DNA from: Thiomicrorhabdus sp.
GTDB taxonomy: Bacteria > Pseudomonadota > Gammaproteobacteria > Thiomicrospirales > Thiomicrospiraceae
Direction: 5' to 3'
Assembly: GCF_963662555.1 (NCBI RefSeq)
Contig: NZ_OY759719.1
Span: forward strand, 888,985-952,984
DNA: 64,000 nucleotides
The notes under the pieces are model-generated. The model was not told where the DNA came from and ran no database searches. It saw nothing but the letters and a program-made list of their open reading frames with translations. Position numbers and translations under genes: made by a program. Below, one piece after another: positions 9,245 to 18,193 of the stretch; the first letter of the stretch is position 1, and every line of letters begins with the position of its first letter.

Positions 9245-10204
9245 TTACATTGGATCCATTAAGTTTGGCTCATCAATATAGCCATTTTGTACACCTTTAG
9301 TCACAATCGCTACCGCATCATGTGGGTGTAAGCTTTCTAAATGGTTCACTCGTATCCAAAAATCTAAGTACTCAGAAGATTCATCCAGTTTGGCTTGTAC
9401 ACGGCGTGAGGCATCTTCACAAAACATAAGGTTAGTCGCATTTAAACGGGCAAATTCTTGCTCATCTTCACGTTTTACGGTTGCTTGAACAGGTGTTTGC
9501 AACGCATCTTCAATGTGATTTATTAGTGTAGAAATGTCTAAGTGATCACTTTGAGCGACTTTAACTTTTACTTGTGCGTAAGAGCGTTGACTATGAGGTG
9601 TTGCATTAATGCCTTCTGGCGTACCTAGCCATTCAACCACGGTTTTATAATCTAGTTGTTGATCAGCAAATTGTGCTTCAAACGCTTCTTGAATTAACTG
9701 GCGAGACAAAGCTGCTGAACATGGACAAGTTGATGAGTAGGGTACTGATATCGACATTTCACACTCAAACTGGCCATCACGTAATTCTCCACGCAAGGTA
9801 GTTGGGTAGTGTTTCCAGCCGCTATTATCACTTTTAAGTGAGCGGCGACGTTCATAGTAGTCAAATTTAAACTCTACAAAGGCATTAGCACTTAATCCAT
9901 GGTGAGATTCAATAAATTTATCTAAAATTGCATTGACTCTGTTTGGTGTTAAAGACTCTTGAGTTGCCATTTGATCTAGTAGCAAATAGAGGCGAGACAT
10001 GTGAATGCCTTTGCTTTGTGGGTCATCTAAACTTACATAAGCTTGTGCTTTTGAAGACAAGCGAACATCGATTAGATTTTCATTGTCTGCCTGTGCTTGT
10101 TTGACAAGAATTGGGAGTTCAATCCCGCTCATTCCTACCCAGTTAAGTTTCCCTTTTGGGCCATGATGCGGTTGACACGCGATATCGGGCATGTGCTTGG
10201 TCAT
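9245..10204 (-). CDS. folE2: GTP cyclohydrolase FolE2 (type IB)
   Basis: Makes 7,8-dihydroneopterin triphosphate from GTP, the first step of folate (and queuosine) synthesis. FolE2 does not depend on zinc as the usual FolE does. The 319 residues align with the family: GMSGIELP near the start, HMSRLYLLLDQ, FEFDY-like VEFKFDYYERRRSLKSDNSG, SVPYSSTCPCSAALS with the metal-binding Cys at about residue 160, and NHLESLHPHDAVA near the end. AAGGAAA precedes the ATG. A COG0523 GTPase gene lies 222 bp upstream. In many bacteria that pairing marks the Zur low-zinc response, but I could not find a Zur box. Confidence 0.93.
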   Translation of the reverse strand: MTKHMPDIACQPHHGPKGKLNWVGMSGIELPILVKQAQADNENLIDVRLSSKAQAYVSLDDPQSKGIHMSRLYLLLDQMATQESLTPNRVNAILDKFIESHHGLSANAFVEFKFDYYERRRSLKSDNSGWKHYPTTLRGELRDGQFECEMSISVPYSSTCPCSAALSRQLIQEAFEAQFADQQLDYKTVVEWLGTPEGINATPHSQRSYAQVKVKVAQSDHLDISTLINHIEDALQTPVQATVKREDEQEFARLNATNLMFCEDASRRVQAKLDESSEYLDFWIRVNHLESLHPHDAVAIVTKGVQNGYIDEPNLMDPM

Positions 10205-10426
10205 GCAATTTCCTTCGGCTTTAGTGGAGTTGAGAATTGACGCTTAAGGTTCTCTATTAGCGTAAAAATCAATATCACTCAGTGAATTAATTATAAAGAG
10301 AACAGCACTTTTTAATGTGTGATCTCAAGGTAACGTGCGATTCTATCAAATAATTGACTAAATTGGTGGGTTAATCATCCAAATAGTGAGTTTAATCAAT
10401 ATAAATTATTAATCAAAAACATCGAA

Positions 10427-11575
10427 TTACAGGTTATGTATAGTGTTTTTTATTTTGCTTTCAAGGGTTTGAATAGAAATATTGGCTCTGTTTTTTGCCT
10501 CATTATTATCAGCCTTAAATAGGCACTCTAATCGGTTGTCTTGTCGCCAAGCAATGTCTTCAAATTGTAATTCTTCGTTTGACCAATTAACCAATTGCCA
10601 CTCTTTTCCGGTTTTAAGTAAGCCTTTAGCACGAATGATATAAGGGCCGATTTCTGTAAAAAAGGCTTTGAGTTTTACGCGATTAAATTGCAGGTCATTG
10701 TTCCAAATCCAACCCATGCTCAAAAGTTCACCAGAATCAGTTTGGCTTACAAAACATTGTTGTGTGCCAGAAATACTAGAGTTAAAAGGCTGTTGCGGAT
10801 ACAAAGTTTGCTGTTGGTGATCTGTATGCTCTTTTAATGAGATATCTTTTAATGAAATATCTTGTAATGAACGGTCTGAAAATGTGTGGCATTGTAACGA
10901 GTTGCTAGGCAAAATTTGTGAAAGCAGAGTAAACCCCTTTTGTGTTCTTGGTTTTAGCAAAGTGCTGAGTGTTAGGTCTGCATATTGAGTTTCAATAATT
11001 TCGTTTTTGGGTGGGTAGCAGTTTTTTAATAGGGTTTTGGCGGAATCTAAGGCTTGTTGATCTGCTAAATCTGTCTTATTTAAAATAATGGTATCTGCCA
11101 GATTAACCAGGTCTCGCATTACTTCAGATTTTTGCCAACGCTCTGCAGTGAGTTGCAGAGGGGTGACCACACAAGCAATCTTTTGTAGTTGCAAAGGTTG
11201 TATAAATTGAGTTTGTTGCAAAGCATCTATTATTTTTGCAGGATGACCTAACCCAGTCGGTTCTATCCAAATCCGGTCTATGGATTTTGTGGTTTGGCTA
11301 AGTAGTTTGTTTAACGTATTCACCAAGCCAAGTTGTGCGGTGCAACATATACAACCCCCTGACACAGCTTTAATCTCTAATGAATTAGAGCTGCCTTCGG
11401 TTAACTCTGGGTTTGCAAGCAGTTGGCTAGCATCAATATCTACTTCACCAAATTCATTAATGAGAATGGCCCAGTGTTCATTGGTTGGTTTTTGTTGAAT
11501 GAGGTGTTTTAAACAGGTAGTTTTACCGCTCCCAAGCAGGCCTGTTATAAGGTGAACTGGAAGCGGTGTAGTCAT
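10427..11575 (-). CDS. COG0523 (CobW/Nha3/ZNG1-type) G3E metal-chaperone GTPase
   Basis: A cytoplasmic G3E P-loop GTPase of 382 residues that probably delivers a metal, most likely zinc, to a client. Walker A GLLGSGKTT is at about residues 12-20, the CxCC-type metal motif GCICC at about 74-78, the NKTD base-recognition motif near 165, and a CobW_C domain from about 280 to 365. The linker holds three copies of a five-residue unit (SLQDI, SLKDI, SLKEH) and a few His residues. It starts 13 bp after the mqo stop and is surely co-transcribed with it. folE2 follows, so a zinc-limitation role is plausible. A cobalamin role is not supported by the context. Confidence 0.85.
   Translation of the reverse strand: MTTPLPVHLITGLLGSGKTTCLKHLIQQKPTNEHWAILINEFGEVDIDASQLLANPELTEGSSNSLEIKAVSGGCICCTAQLGLVNTLNKLLSQTTKSIDRIWIEPTGLGHPAKIIDALQQTQFIQPLQLQKIACVVTPLQLTAERWQKSEVMRDLVNLADTIILNKTDLADQQALDSAKTLLKNCYPPKNEIIETQYADLTLSTLLKPRTQKGFTLLSQILPSNSLQCHTFSDRSLQDISLKDISLKEHTDHQQQTLYPQQPFNSSISGTQQCFVSQTDSGELLSMGWIWNNDLQFNRVKLKAFFTEIGPYIIRAKGLLKTGKEWQLVNWSNEELQFEDIAWRQDNRLECLFKADNNEAKNRANISIQTLESKIKNTIHNL
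10831..10875. repeat. 15-bp tandem repeat inside the COG0523 gene
   Basis: Three units of 15 bp (cttttaatgagatat, cttttaatgaaatat, cttgtaatgaacggt), in frame, encode SLQDI/SLKDI/SLKEH-type units in the linker between the GTPase and CobW_C domains. Confidence 0.75.
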
Positions 11576-11587
11576 TTGAATTTTTCT

Positions 11588-12934
11588 TTAGCGTGGAATA
11601 TCAGTGCCGCCAAGCAGCTCATTAATAACGGCTTCACGATCAAGTTCAATACCTAAACGATCGGCAATGATTTGTGCATCACGGTAAGCGTTGCCTAAAC
11701 AGGTTGTTGCACCTGGAGATGGTGTCATATTGAAAATAAGGTTTTCATTTTCAGGCACAATGCTGGCTTCACCCAATTTGAGTTCCATGGTAGTTTTATC
11801 AATAACTTGTGGACGTAAACCGCCAATACCTTTAGCGTATTCCAAGTCTTCAGGCTTTAAGCTCGGAATGATTTTACTGGCATCTTTGGCAAACAGTTTT
11901 TGACGAAGTTTAGGAACTTCAAACATAAAGTTTCTAAAGATATAGTTACGAATAGTACTGTCTTTCATTAAATCCCAAAAAACTTTTAACACTTTCGTAT
12001 CGAGTTTTAAGCTCTTCCAAAAATCCAGGTAGGTTCCACCAGTATAACGCTCTAATTTTGGTAATACTAAGGCGGTTGGTCCAAGACGAGTTTTATTTAA
12101 CTCAATTAAGTCTGGGTCACCATGTAATGCGGCAAACGGTAGTTTGTCATTTTGCATGGTGTACACTTTACCGTTAAGCATTTTTGGCACGTAATAAAAG
12201 CTACCAGCCATAGGTAAGATAGACATGTCCATACCATGACCTAGTTGGTTGGCAAGCAATAAGCTGTGAGCACCGGCTGAAACCACAACAAATTTGGCAA
12301 AGAAGGTGCCTTGCGGTGTAACTAATTCGTAATGGTCATCAAACTTAGTGATTTTTTCTACTTCACTGCTCAAAGAGACGTTAATTTCAGTATTGGTGTT
12401 TCTGGCACTGTTTATAAATGCCTTAGAAAGGTTGCCATAGTTTACGGCAGAGTATTCGTCTGTACAGCCTGAAGCAATAATTTTTTCTGGACGGGGTTTA
12501 CCATCAATCAAGGCAACGGCAGGTTCCACTTCGGCAATGCGTTCGGCATCCCAAAGTTCCATGTAAGGAAAGGCTTCTGCAAACTCATGATAGCGTTTTT
12601 CTAAGCGTTCACATTCTTCTTCACCAACCGCCAAAATCATTTTTGGAAACTTATATAAAAAGTCGTTTTTTTCTACTTGTTTTGCATAGTGAACAATCAT
12701 ATTGGCTTGTTGCTTAACCAATTTGGCTTTTTCTAGACTGTAGTTAGTTTCGATGTCACCACAATGCAAAGTTTGGCTGTTTGAACGAGCATGAGAGTTT
12801 AATGGAGCAAGTGAACCATATTTTTCTAGCATGGCCACAGAACCGACATTTGTGTATTTAGAAAGTAGGTACGTTAATGCACTTCCTGAAATTCCACCGC
12901 CAACAATAACGACATCAAATGTACGATTTTTCAT
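11588..12934 (-). CDS. mqo: Malate:quinone oxidoreductase (FAD-dependent)
   Basis: Oxidises malate to oxaloacetate at the membrane and passes electrons to quinone, replacing soluble malate dehydrogenase in the TCA cycle. The 448 residues start with a Rossmann FAD motif (VVIVGGGISGSALTYLLSKY). Then come SNSQTLHCGDIETNY, VSAGAHSLLLANQLGHG, a middle section typical of the shorter Mqo branch, and GATTCLGNAYRD near the C-terminus. There is no signal peptide, consistent with a peripheral inner-membrane enzyme. It is the first gene of a unit with the COG0523 GTPase. Mqo use is known in Thiomicrospira relatives, which agrees with the suggested lineage. Confidence 0.85.
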   Translation of the reverse strand: MKNRTFDVVIVGGGISGSALTYLLSKYTNVGSVAMLEKYGSLAPLNSHARSNSQTLHCGDIETNYSLEKAKLVKQQANMIVHYAKQVEKNDFLYKFPKMILAVGEEECERLEKRYHEFAEAFPYMELWDAERIAEVEPAVALIDGKPRPEKIIASGCTDEYSAVNYGNLSKAFINSARNTNTEINVSLSSEVEKITKFDDHYELVTPQGTFFAKFVVVSAGAHSLLLANQLGHGMDMSILPMAGSFYYVPKMLNGKVYTMQNDKLPFAALHGDPDLIELNKTRLGPTALVLPKLERYTGGTYLDFWKSLKLDTKVLKVFWDLMKDSTIRNYIFRNFMFEVPKLRQKLFAKDASKIIPSLKPEDLEYAKGIGGLRPQVIDKTTMELKLGEASIVPENENLIFNMTPSPGATTCLGNAYRDAQIIADRLGIELDREAVINELLGGTDIPR

Positions 12935-13325
12935 CTATTTTATCTCTGTGTTCACTGAATAATTTAAGCAATTTAATTGCTAGCCAATCATTATATAAAA
13001 AATATTAATATGGGGTTAGAGTAAATGTAATGTTTTGAGATTAACTTTTGGATGCTAGTCGATATAGTAGAGAGTTGAATAAGATCGTTTTTACGATTAT
13101 TTGTTTGATTATTATCCTTGTTAAGGTCTTGCTGATAGTTTTGTAAACTAAAATTGGAAAATTCAAAAGGCTCTGAACTCGCTTTAGCTATTGTTTATTT
13201 GGTTATTGTCTATTTATTAAATTCCCTGCAAACCAGTTACAATAGATTTTTGTTTAATTGATGATATAACTTCAAATGGTATTGTCACAATTCTTGTTAT
13301 GGTAGAGAGCAGAGATTTAGGTGCT
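12935..13325. other. Intergenic region between divergent mqo and folM
   Basis: About 390 bp of AT-rich sequence that must hold the promoters of both genes. Imperfect repeats such as attgtttatttggtt / attgtctatttatt are seen near 13190-13220. I see no convincing promoter pair, operator or RNA gene. Confidence 0.5.
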
Positions 13326-14054
13326 ATGAGCAAAACGCTAAAAGAAAATGCAATATTTATTACAGGCGGTGGTCAACGAATTGGTGCCTATTTAGTGCGT
13401 CAATTTTTGGCCAATACAGATTATCCTGTGGTGTTTACTTATAGAACGCAGTATGCAGAAGTTGATGAGCTGGTTGAGCTAGGAGCTATTGCAATTCAAT
13501 GTGATTTTGATGATCAAAATAATTTACCAGGCCTGGTAAAACAGATAAAACAATATTGTGAAAGCCTAAGAGCCGTAATTCATAATGCCTCTGTGTGGCT
13601 AAGCGATGAACAAGCCCCAGTCTTTTCGACTGCCTATCAAGGTTTATTTAGATTACATGTTGAAGTACCTAATTTTTTAAACCATCAGTTACAGTCTTTA
13701 TTACTGGCTTCTAATTCTGAATTAAAAGATATTATCTCTTTGTCTGATTACAGTGTGAGTCATGTGTCTGATACACATATCGCTTATTTATCAAGTAAAG
13801 CGGCCATGCAAACAAGCAGTGTAGCGTTTGCTAAAAAGTTTGCACCGCACATCAAAGTAAATGATATTGCACCAGCATTAATTATTTTTAATGAGGGAGA
13901 TTCTGAAGCCTATAAACAAAAACGTTTGTCTCAGGCGGCCATTCCAATTGAACCTGGGGAAGAGGTAGTTTGGCAAGCGGTAATGTACTTAATGAACAGC
14001 TCTTACACAACGGGAATCTCATTGCCTTTAAATGGCGGTAGACACTTACTGTAG
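13326..14054 (+). CDS. folM: Dihydromonapterin reductase (FolM-like SDR)
   Basis: A short-chain dehydrogenase of 242 residues that reduces dihydromonapterin (and weakly dihydrofolate) with NADPH. The glycine motif ITGGGQRIG is at the start, followed by HNASVW, then the catalytic Tyr-Lys in AYLSSKAA, and PLNGGRHLL at the end, as in E. coli FolM. I chose the ATG at 13326 because TAGGTG lies 6 bases before it and the family starts there. An ATG at 13299 would add nine residues. A perfect copy of the dispersed palindrome encodes LPGLV at about residues 67-71. It is near folE2, so pterin genes are grouped. Confidence 0.87.
   Translation: MSKTLKENAIFITGGGQRIGAYLVRQFLANTDYPVVFTYRTQYAEVDELVELGAIAIQCDFDDQNNLPGLVKQIKQYCESLRAVIHNASVWLSDEQAPVFSTAYQGLFRLHVEVPNFLNHQLQSLLLASNSELKDIISLSDYSVSHVSDTHIAYLSSKAAMQTSSVAFAKKFAPHIKVNDIAPALIIFNEGDSEAYKQKRLSQAAIPIEPGEEVVWQAVMYLMNSSYTTGISLPLNGGRHLL
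13526..13537. repeat. Dispersed palindrome inside folM
   Basis: Perfect ACCAGGCCTGGT, symmetric over 18 bp (TTTACC...GGTAAA), read in frame as Leu-Pro-Gly-Leu-Val. Confidence 0.9.
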
Positions 14055-14104
14055 TATTCGATAATACTCGTATATTAATTCGTATCATTTTCGCCAATAT
14101 TAAC

Positions 14105-14224
14105 TCAGCAATTTACCAGGCCTGGTAAATATTGTTCGGCTTGTTCATTCCAATGTCTTAAATCATTAAATAGCGGATGCATTGCCTCAAGCTCTATTTC
14201 AGGTTCGCTTTCTAGCTTTTGCAT
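14105..14224 (-). CDS. Possible 39-residue ORF, unknown (maybe a gene remnant)
   Basis: ATG at 14224 to TGA at 14105. The product starts MQKLESEPEIELEAMH and ends with YLPGLVNC, so the dispersed palindrome forms its end. The ribosome site is weak. The composition (NDLRHWNEQAEQYL) is protein-like and could be the C-terminal remnant of a longer gene or a real small protein. I do not recognise it. Confidence 0.3.
   Translation of the reverse strand: MQKLESEPEIELEAMHPLFNDLRHWNEQAEQYLPGLVNC
14115..14126. repeat. Dispersed palindrome between folM and tRNA-Arg
   Basis: Perfect ACCAGGCCTGGT, symmetric over 20 bp as ATTTACCAGGCCTGGTAAAT (14111-14130). It lies 60 bp after the folM stop. Confidence 0.9.
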
Positions 14225-14358
14225 AAAATGACTTTTGGTAAATTAGTCATGAATGTTTGAAGCAATCTAAGCAGAATAATCAACGTAGTGTGATTAACCT
14301 ATTGTGATTTACGTAAAATAATTCATTTAGATTTCTATTAATAACATTCTCAACCCCT

Positions 14359-14364
14359 TATAAT
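14359..14364 (+). promoter_or_regulatory. -10 box of the tRNA-Arg promoter
   Basis: TATAAT, 16 bases before the first base of the tRNA, followed by a GC-rich tract (AGCGACC) that may be a stringent discriminator. The -35 (TATTAA, 17-bp spacer) is poor. Confidence 0.55.
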
Positions 14365-14380
14365 AGCGACCTCACTATTT

Positions 14381-14457
14381 GCGTTTGTAGCTCAGCTGGA
14401 TAGAGCACTGCCCTCCGGAGGCAGGGGTCGGGGGTTCGAATCCTCTCAAGCGCACCA
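14381..14457 (+). tRNA. tRNA-Arg(CCG)
   Basis: A 77-base cloverleaf. The acceptor arm GCGTTTG pairs with CAAGCGC, the D-arm contains CTCAGCTGGATAGAG, the anticodon stem CTGCC/GGCAG holds loop CTCCGGA with anticodon CCG (reads CGG), the T-arm has GGTTCGAATCC, and CCA is encoded. The downstream end shows no repeat of the tRNA 3' part, so there is no sign of an integrated element. Confidence 0.95.
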
Positions 14458-14982
14458 TCTTTTTATCTATTTGTTTATCGAACTTGTCAGTTTAGTTAGA
14501 TTGAATGTGTTTTTTACTCATTGATCATGCATTTTTGTCTAAAAAATAAGTTAAGTTTTTTTATTACGAGTCTTGTTTTTCTCATTCTCTTTGGGTGATG
14601 CATGATTGTTTAAAAATTATTGATTTAGATCAATTTTTTTGGCCATTAATTTATCGCTATAAGCCAGACTTTTAGCTTGCTATTTAGAATTTTTATTTAA
14701 AATCTGGTTCAAAAAATTAACCATTTAGGGTGATGATAAAGCCTTTTTTAAAACGATTGTTTAATAACGCTTGTATCCCCTAGTTTTTTTACGTTATATT
14801 CAAAATATATATTGTGGTTTTTTATGTTTGATTAAAAACATAGTCAATCTTTTGAACCCAATTTCTACTTATATATAATGTTTTTCTACAGGCGTAATAT
14901 AGTAGTTGAAGAGAGAGAGTTAACTCAATGAAAGTTGAGTGATGGTTTGATACAAAACCATTTTAATGGAGAGGTAGAGAGT
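14458..14982. other. Long AT-rich region after tRNA-Arg
   Basis: About 525 bp with no credible ORF. A weak inverted repeat (TATGTTT / AAAACATA near 14822-14842) and a small hairpin ACTCAA/TTGAGT (14924-14940) lie just upstream of the next gene. The latter would be in its 5' leader. The promoter of the surface protein must lie here but is not clear. Confidence 0.5.
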
Positions 14983-17193
14983 ATGAAGACACGAAAGAAA
15001 TATTTAATTATTGCCATGGCTTTAGCTATGGGAGTAAGTGGTAATGTTCTAGCTGCAGAAGCAACAACTGAGCTACATTTTAGTACACCTGAGAACCTGT
15101 CAGATGCACAATCGCCTGACTTAGGTATGGCGTTTAAAACTAAGCTTGTAAGATTAGGTAATGGAGCGTTAATTACTGTATTTGGCGATGGGGTTAATGC
15201 CAGTAATGTGGTGTATGACTTAAAAGGTGATGCAGAGCGTCCAGCACGTGATATTTTTATTAGAACTTGCGACAGCGTAAATACTGATTGTGCTTTAGAG
15301 ACAAATTGGTCGAGCCCGCAAAATGTATCAGGTACGGCAGAATTAACGAGTATGACCACTGATTGGAAGGGTGATAATGGTGATCCTTCTCCTTATTATG
15401 GTGATTCAGATAAGCCAAATATTTCAAATGGTGGTTCTAATATCATGATTACTTGGACTGACAAGTTTTGTGATGCTTTAACTGGCGATGCAGATGGTAT
15501 TACCAACCAGCGTTCAGCGACTTATGTGACTCGTGTAAATCGTGAGATTCCATTTAGTTGTACGTGGGCTAGGGGTGCAACAGTTTCTGGAAGTGGTGGT
15601 ATTAGCTGGATTTCAGATCCAGTTCAGTTAACAGATGGTTCACGTGATGCTAAACAGGATGTGAGCAAGGTTAACTCAATGGGTAAATCTGTTGTGACTT
15701 GGCAAGAAGATCCTTTAGGTTTGCAAATTGGTTCTGCTGATGGGCCAGGTGATGGGGCTTCAGGTGCAACGGCTTCTCATGGTACGGATATTTGGTTTAC
15801 CACTACTACTAATGTGGTTACGAAGACAGATCCTGATACAGGAGCAGCTTTAGCAGGTAAGCCTGTGGCATTTATGCCTGTTGCTAGATTAACTGATAAT
15901 GCCACAAATACGTTATCAGGTGAGAATAGAACGGTTAGAGATAGCACGGGTGCCTTAGTTGATGCGGCTAATATTGATGGTGGTAAAACGGCTGCAAGTA
16001 GAGCAAATACCGCAATTGTTGGACCAAAAATAGTCGTGACTTATGAAGAGACGAAAGGTTCAGAGGAAATTGAGTTTGGTAAGTATATTCGTTACCACAA
16101 CTTTGCTTATACAACTGACCCAGGCTCGGTAACCAATCAAGCAGGTTGTATTATCTCGAACCCAGCAGAAAATGCGCGTCGTGTTCGTTTTGTACCTCAG
16201 GGAACACCTGGTACAAGTGGTTTACAAATGGGTATTTTTTGGAAAGAAGGTAAATACGATCAAGGTGGACCATCAGATATTGTGGTACGTCTGCTTAAAA
16301 ATGGTGTAGATCAATCAAATATGACGCCAGCTGTGGATATTGCAAACTGTGTTACTTCAGATTATACGACTGCTTCTACAGTATTGAATAACGCCCCGGC
16401 TATAAACATCAGTAGCAACACGGAAACAGGTGGAAACCTAACGGATACGACTGAAACGAATAATGCCGAAAATGCATTAGCACATCGTGGTGCGATTGTA
16501 GGTGATGATTTATATATTGGTTATTCATATACAAGTGATTGGGCGTTATCAACTTATACCAATCAAAAAACGTATGATTTTTGGTTACGTCATTATGATG
16601 GTGTAACGGATACATGGACTGTACCTCATAATCTTTCAAATCTACCAACTGAAACAGTTAATGGGGTGGTGACCTATCCTTTATCAGTAAGAGAGCCAAG
16701 ATTTGTTAAAACGCCATATTCTGAGGATCCTGCACAAAATTACAACCCAGATGCGTTTGTGATTGCATGGGGTACACAAACTAATGTGGCAACACACTTA
16801 GAAGATCCAGTGGATCAGGATATTTATTACACTCGTTCATATGATAAAGGTGTGAATTTTGAACCGGTTGTAAGAGTGGATAACCCTGTTAATGCTTCAC
16901 GTTTTGAGTCGCAATTACGTCCTACTCCAGATGGACAGACGCTTTATGCCGTATGGAATGAAGAGGCTTCTGGAGTTGTTAATTCAATTGTTTCAAAAGG
17001 GGTGTCAGGTGTTATAACGGGTAACTATCCTTATATTCCACCTTATGTTCCACCAGCTGCACCAGGAGCAACTGTTTCTTCAAGTAGTGGTGGTGGTAGT
17101 GCGAGTGTCTTTGATGGTGTATTAGTACCTGCATTGCTTGCAATATTAATTGGTTTGGTTGGGTTTATTGGGTTACGTAAAACACAAAAATAA
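14983..17193 (+). CDS. Secreted surface protein with Asp-box-like repeats and C-terminal anchor
   Basis: A 736-residue exported protein. The N-terminus MKTRKKYLIIAMALAM..GNVLAAEA is a Sec signal peptide. The body has several repeats of the form xIxVTWxxD and DIYYTRSYDKGVNFEP, the latter close to a BNR/Asp box, which suggests a sialidase-like beta-propeller or similar beta-rich fold. The tail holds Pro-rich (PYIPPYVPPAAP) and Ser/Gly-rich (SSSSGGGSAS) spacers, then one hydrophobic segment and RKTQK. That is the layout of a C-terminal sorting or anchoring signal. It resembles 'choice-of-anchor' families (from memory). The ATG at 14983 has AGGTAGAG; the TTG at 14935 is a false extension. No enzymatic function can be assigned. 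Confidence 0.7.
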   Translation: MKTRKKYLIIAMALAMGVSGNVLAAEATTELHFSTPENLSDAQSPDLGMAFKTKLVRLGNGALITVFGDGVNASNVVYDLKGDAERPARDIFIRTCDSVNTDCALETNWSSPQNVSGTAELTSMTTDWKGDNGDPSPYYGDSDKPNISNGGSNIMITWTDKFCDALTGDADGITNQRSATYVTRVNREIPFSCTWARGATVSGSGGISWISDPVQLTDGSRDAKQDVSKVNSMGKSVVTWQEDPLGLQIGSADGPGDGASGATASHGTDIWFTTTTNVVTKTDPDTGAALAGKPVAFMPVARLTDNATNTLSGENRTVRDSTGALVDAANIDGGKTAASRANTAIVGPKIVVTYEETKGSEEIEFGKYIRYHNFAYTTDPGSVTNQAGCIISNPAENARRVRFVPQGTPGTSGLQMGIFWKEGKYDQGGPSDIVVRLLKNGVDQSNMTPAVDIANCVTSDYTTASTVLNNAPAINISSNTETGGNLTDTTETNNAENALAHRGAIVGDDLYIGYSYTSDWALSTYTNQKTYDFWLRHYDGVTDTWTVPHNLSNLPTETVNGVVTYPLSVREPRFVKTPYSEDPAQNYNPDAFVIAWGTQTNVATHLEDPVDQDIYYTRSYDKGVNFEPVVRVDNPVNASRFESQLRPTPDGQTLYAVWNEEASGVVNSIVSKGVSGVITGNYPYIPPYVPPAAPGATVSSSSGGGSASVFDGVLVPALLAILIGLVGFIGLRKTQK

Positions 17194-17251
17194 ACTAAGT
17201 CTTACCATTAAGATTTGACCTATGACTTGAACATATTTTTTGTTCATAACT

Positions 17252-17286
17252 AAAGCGTTACCAATGAAATTGGTAGCGCTTTTTTT
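17252..17286 (+). terminator. Rho-independent terminator after the surface protein gene
   Basis: AGCGTTACCAAT and ATTGGTAGCGCT pair (one T-G wobble) around loop gaa and are followed by TTTTTT. Confidence 0.88.
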
Positions 17287-17433
17287 GTATTAGACGATAG
17301 TTTTTTAAATAAGTTAGATATGGCATAAGTGTCTTTAATGAATGCATATAAGAATGTTTATCTGTAAATGTAATATATTTACATTTAATATAGGCAGTGA
17401 CAAAACAAGTTATCAAATAAGAAGGAATAACTT

Positions 17434-18078
17434 ATGAAAATGACAATTCAAACACTTTTTGCAATCGCTTTTACAGCTTTAACATTTAATGCTTTAGCAA
17501 GTACGACAGTTTCAACAGATGAGGTTGTTGTTGAGTCAACTGAGATTGATTCAATTTCTGTTGAAGAAGAGCAAAGCATCTTGTTTATGCGTGAAGAAGA
17601 GAAATTAGCTCGTGATGTATATTTAACGCTTTACGATATTTGGGGATTAAATATCTTTAAAAATATCGCTAAATCAGAGCAAACGCATACTGATGCGATT
17701 AAAGGATTGATTGAAAAATATCAACTCGCTGATCCAGTTACCGATGAAACGGTTGGTGTGTTTACAGACTATCATTTTGTAGAAATATTTGAGGCCTTAG
17801 TTGCCAAAGGCAGCGAGAGTTTAGAAGGTGCTTTACAAGTTGGTAACCAAATTGAAGAGTTGGATATTAAAGATATTGCTGAAAGTATTGCGGTAATTGA
17901 AGGTAATGATGATGTGGTTAATGTTTATTCTGAATTAATGAAAGGTTCACGTAATCACTTAAGATCTTTCTGGGATGTATTAACTAGCAAAGGTTTTACC
18001 TATGTACCTCAATACATTTCTCAAGAAGAGTTTGATGCAATCATTAACTCGCCAATGGAAACAACCAGTTTAGATTAA
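17434..18078 (+). CDS. Exported DUF2202 (ferritin-like) protein
   Basis: A 214-residue protein with a signal peptide (MKMTIQTLFAIAFTALTFNALAS). The mature part is helical and matches the DUF2202 family: FMREEEKLARDVYLTLYDIWG, SEQTHTDAI, and a C-terminal SRNHLRSFWDVLTSKG. The Glu/His spacing suggests a ferritin-like four-helix bundle, but metal binding has not been shown for the family as far as I know. It is monocistronic with terminators on both sides. It sits next to the surface protein gene on the same strand but is separated by a terminator. Confidence 0.82.
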   Translation: MKMTIQTLFAIAFTALTFNALASTTVSTDEVVVESTEIDSISVEEEQSILFMREEEKLARDVYLTLYDIWGLNIFKNIAKSEQTHTDAIKGLIEKYQLADPVTDETVGVFTDYHFVEIFEALVAKGSESLEGALQVGNQIEELDIKDIAESIAVIEGNDDVVNVYSELMKGSRNHLRSFWDVLTSKGFTYVPQYISQEEFDAIINSPMETTSLD

Positions 18079-18103
18079 GATTTACTGATTTGGTATATCA
18101 AAC

Positions 18104-18127
18104 AAAGGGGCAATTGCCCCTTTTTTT
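18104..18127 (+). terminator. Rho-independent terminator after the DUF2202 gene
   Basis: AAAGGGGCAA/TTGCCCCTTT forms a near loop-free GC-rich stem followed by seven T. Confidence 0.85.
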
Positions 18128-18193
18128 GTGACTAATGATTGGTAATACATCTTTTGTAGAAAGTGTCGTTTTGGTAAGTTTGGTATAGACCAA

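Noticed and set aside
10205..10426. Zur box before folE2
   Set aside because: No inverted repeat of the known Zur type was found in the 222-bp gap.
14381..14457. tRNA-Arg as an integration site
   Set aside because: No repeat of the tRNA 3' end and no integrase gene within reach.
16409..16648. His-rich minus-strand ORF inside the surface protein gene
   Set aside because: It overlaps a well-supported gene and its odd composition comes from reading the other strand.
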